The translations under genes and the position numbers were made by a program. The notes beneath the pieces were generated by a model. It was not told where the DNA came from, did not search any database, and worked only from the letters and a program-made list of their open reading frames with translations. This document shows positions 6,642 to 7,795 of a stretch of DNA of 7,795 nucleotides, piece by piece (positions within the stretch are counted from its first letter, which is position 1; each line of letters starts with the position of its first letter). The stretch covers positions 1 through 7,795 of the forward strand of contig JAOPWK010000350.1 of assembly GCA_025965735.1 (NCBI GenBank). The letters are read 5' to 3'. The stretch comes from Frankiales bacterium (GTDB lineage Bacteria; Actinomycetota; Actinomycetes; Mycobacteriales; SCTD01).

Positions 6642-6670
6642 ATTCTACTGAAGGACTGATGGTAAGACCA
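6642..6670 (-). promoter_or_regulatory. Candidate promoter of the four-gene operon
   Basis: On the minus strand, TAGAAT (6647 down to 6642) matches the -10 consensus at five of six bases. A weak -35 (TGGTCT, 6670 to 6665) lies 17 bases upstream. A transcript starting near 6636 would have a leader of about 25 bases carrying the GAGGAG site. The -35 falls within the GntR-like palindrome, so a bound regulator would block this promoter, consistent with repression relieved by a pathway ligand. Confidence 0.4.
6660..6670. promoter_or_regulatory. Perfect FadR-subfamily GntR operator palindrome
   Basis: TGGT-AAG-ACCA matches the TGGTNNNACCA consensus of FadR-subfamily GntR regulators (FadR, PdhR and LldR type) at all eight fixed positions. 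It lies in the 98-bp divergent gap between the dehydrogenase operon and the second Pht5-like gene, so it could control both. A perfect eight-base match in so short a gap is expected by chance only about 0.0015 times under equal base frequencies. No GntR gene is present in the window. Confidence 0.5.
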
Positions 6671-6710
6671 CCGGCCGCTGTAGACGCGCACCAACAGCCG
6701 AGGAACCCGC

Positions 6711-7652
6711 ATGACGCAGCAGATGCTCACGACCGTCACCCGCACGACGGGAGCGAACGCTGCGCTGAAGGACGGCACAGTGGTTGCCCGAGGGTTCTCC
6801 TTCGACTTCCAGGAGGTCCCTGTTCTCGTGCAGGGTTTCCGGCGCATGGTGCGTGGCCTCGAGTTCGACGTCTGCGAGATGGCCTTGACCACGTATCTCG
6901 TCGCCAAAGCGCACGGTGTGCGGTTCACTGCCGTCCCCGTCTTTCTTGTGCGCGGCTTCCACCACAGCGCGATTCAGGTGCTGGCCACTTCAGGCGTCCG
7001 GTCGCCTCATGACCTGCATGGGCGCAAGGTGGGGGTGAACCGCGGCTACACGGTGACGACCGGCGTCTGGGCCCGGCAGGTCCTGGCTCAGGAGCACGGT
7101 GTGGACCTCGGCGCCGTCACCTGGGTGCTCTCCGGTGATGAGCACGTGCAGCAGTACCGCCCGCCGCGCAACGTCGTTCCCGCCCCGGACGGCGCGAAGC
7201 TCGAGGATCTCCTGCGCAGCGGAGAGTTGGCTGCCGTCATAGGCGCTGACCTCGATGCGCCCGACGTGCTGCCGCTCCTGCCCCACCCGATCGAGGCTGC
7301 TTTCTCCGCCCTGCGGTCGCGCGGCCACTACCCGATCAATCACCTCATAGTGGTCCGGGACGATCTGTTGGCGGCGCAGCCGGAGCTGGGGGCGCAAGTC
7401 TTCGACGCCTTCGCCCGCGCCAAGCAGGTCTACGTGGGCCATCTGCGAGACGGTGAGGCGAGCGCTCCTTCGGATCGAACCTCTCTGCGCGTCCTGCAGG
7501 AGACCGGTGCCGACCCGTTGCCGTACGGGCTTGCGCCGAACCGGGCCGTGCTCGAGGAGCTCATCGAGTCGGCGGTCACCCAGCGAATCCTGGAGCGGCC
7601 GGTAGACCTCGAGGATGTCTTCGCGGCCGGTACGCAAGACCTGGTCGGCTGA
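6711..7652 (+). CDS. Diverged Pht5-like protein (periplasmic-binding-protein fold)
   Basis: A 313-residue homologue of the Pht5-like protein at 2799-3791. It shares a DGT/EGT turn, a PV...FRRMVRGLEFDVCEMALTTY segment matching the paralogue's FFRMMRHREFEVAEMSLSSY, a TTGVWARQVLAQEHGV stretch, and YGLAPNR plus LEDVFA near the end. It lacks the CGDYDR start motif, replacing it with TRTTGAN. The EE pair and the His of the MMRHREF segment are also replaced. It may therefore act on another substrate or have lost decarboxylase activity. There is no signal peptide, so a transporter-binding role is unlikely. The ATG at 6711 has GAGGAA five bases upstream (6700-6705). It is divergent from the catabolic operon, with the GntR-like operator between them, and its stop overlaps the start of the isomerase gene. 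Confidence 0.75.
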   Translation: MTQQMLTTVTRTTGANAALKDGTVVARGFSFDFQEVPVLVQGFRRMVRGLEFDVCEMALTTYLVAKAHGVRFTAVPVFLVRGFHHSAIQVLATSGVRSPHDLHGRKVGVNRGYTVTTGVWARQVLAQEHGVDLGAVTWVLSGDEHVQQYRPPRNVVPAPDGAKLEDLLRSGELAAVIGADLDAPDVLPLLPHPIEAAFSALRSRGHYPINHLIVVRDDLLAAQPELGAQVFDAFARAKQVYVGHLRDGEASAPSDRTSLRVLQETGADPLPYGLAPNRAVLEELIESAVTQRILERPVDLEDVFAAGTQDLVG

Positions 7653-7795
7653 TGCGTATCGCTATCGCGGCCGACCACAACGGGTTGGCGCTCAAGGCCC
7701 GCCTCGTCGCATGGCTGATCGCCGAGGGGCATCTGGTCCAAGACGTCGGGGCGCACCATCCGCACCAGGTCGTGGATTACCCGCCTCTGTGCGCG
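7652..7795 (+). CDS. RpiB/LacA/LacB-family sugar-phosphate isomerase (partial, 3' end outside window)
   Basis: The first 48 residues of an RpiB/LacAB-family isomerase; the gene runs off the right edge. The N-terminus (MRIAIAADHNG) matches the RpiB opening with D8-H9. It is followed by an ALKARLVAWL helix, the EGHLVQDVG strand and V41-D-Y-P, all in the order seen in ribose-5-phosphate isomerase B. The active-site Cys or Ser near residue 65, which helps separate RpiB from other isomerases of the family, lies outside the window. Members interconvert aldose and ketose phosphates, including ribose, galactose, allose and erythrulose phosphates. Its ATG overlaps the preceding stop as TGATG, so translation is coupled to the Pht5-like gene, an unexpected pairing with an aromatic-type decarboxylase homologue. 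Confidence 0.85.
   Translation, partial: MRIAIAADHNGLALKARLVAWLIAEGHLVQDVGAHHPHQVVDYPPLCA

Overview
The window is high-GC DNA (roughly two-thirds G+C by eye) with strong G/C bias at third codon positions, GTG starts and tightly overlapping genes. This fits an actinomycete best, although a high-GC proteobacterium cannot be excluded from sequence alone. No rRNA, tRNA, CRISPR array, transposase or integrase was seen. The gene content looks like an accessory catabolic locus for carboxylated aromatic compounds.

Layout. Positions 1-621 hold no intact gene. A minus-strand reading frame there has coding-like base composition but is broken by stops, so it is probably a decayed gene. Next is a minus-strand class II aldolase/adducin-family gene (622-1317). 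It is divergent from a plus-strand ferredoxin reductase-type flavoprotein (1498-2787), whose last codons form an 11-bp stem-loop that probably serves as a terminator. Converging on it is a four-gene minus-strand operon, transcribed from 6612 down to 2799. Its order is zinc-dependent medium-chain dehydrogenase, RraA-family 4-carboxy-4-hydroxy-2-oxoadipate (CHA) aldolase (LigK-like), 4-oxalomesaconate hydratase (LigJ-like), and a 4,5-dihydroxyphthalate decarboxylase (Pht5)-like protein. The genes overlap by 4 bp or are 3 bp apart. Divergent from this operon is a second, diverged Pht5-like gene (6711-7652), which overlaps by one base an RpiB/LacAB-type sugar-phosphate isomerase cut by the window end.

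How the genes may work together. LigJ and LigK homologues catalyse the last two steps of the protocatechuate/gallate 4,5-cleavage pathway: 4-oxalomesaconate to CHA, then to pyruvate plus oxaloacetate. Pht5-type proteins decarboxylate 4,5-dihydroxyphthalate to protocatechuate. Some class II aldolase-family proteins (PhtC/PadC type) decarboxylate 3,4-dihydroxyphthalate. The reductase could feed electrons to a ring-hydroxylating oxygenase or P450. The set therefore suggests breakdown of a phthalate-like compound. However, the oxygenase, the ring-cleavage dioxygenase, the semialdehyde dehydrogenase and the pyrone-dicarboxylate hydrolase are all absent from the window, so the substrate is unproven.

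Regulation. A perfect TGGT-AAG-ACCA palindrome, typical of FadR-subfamily GntR operators, lies in the 6613-6710 divergent promoter region. A one-mismatch version lies in the 1318-1497 divergent region. Both transcription units may answer to one GntR-type regulator encoded elsewhere.
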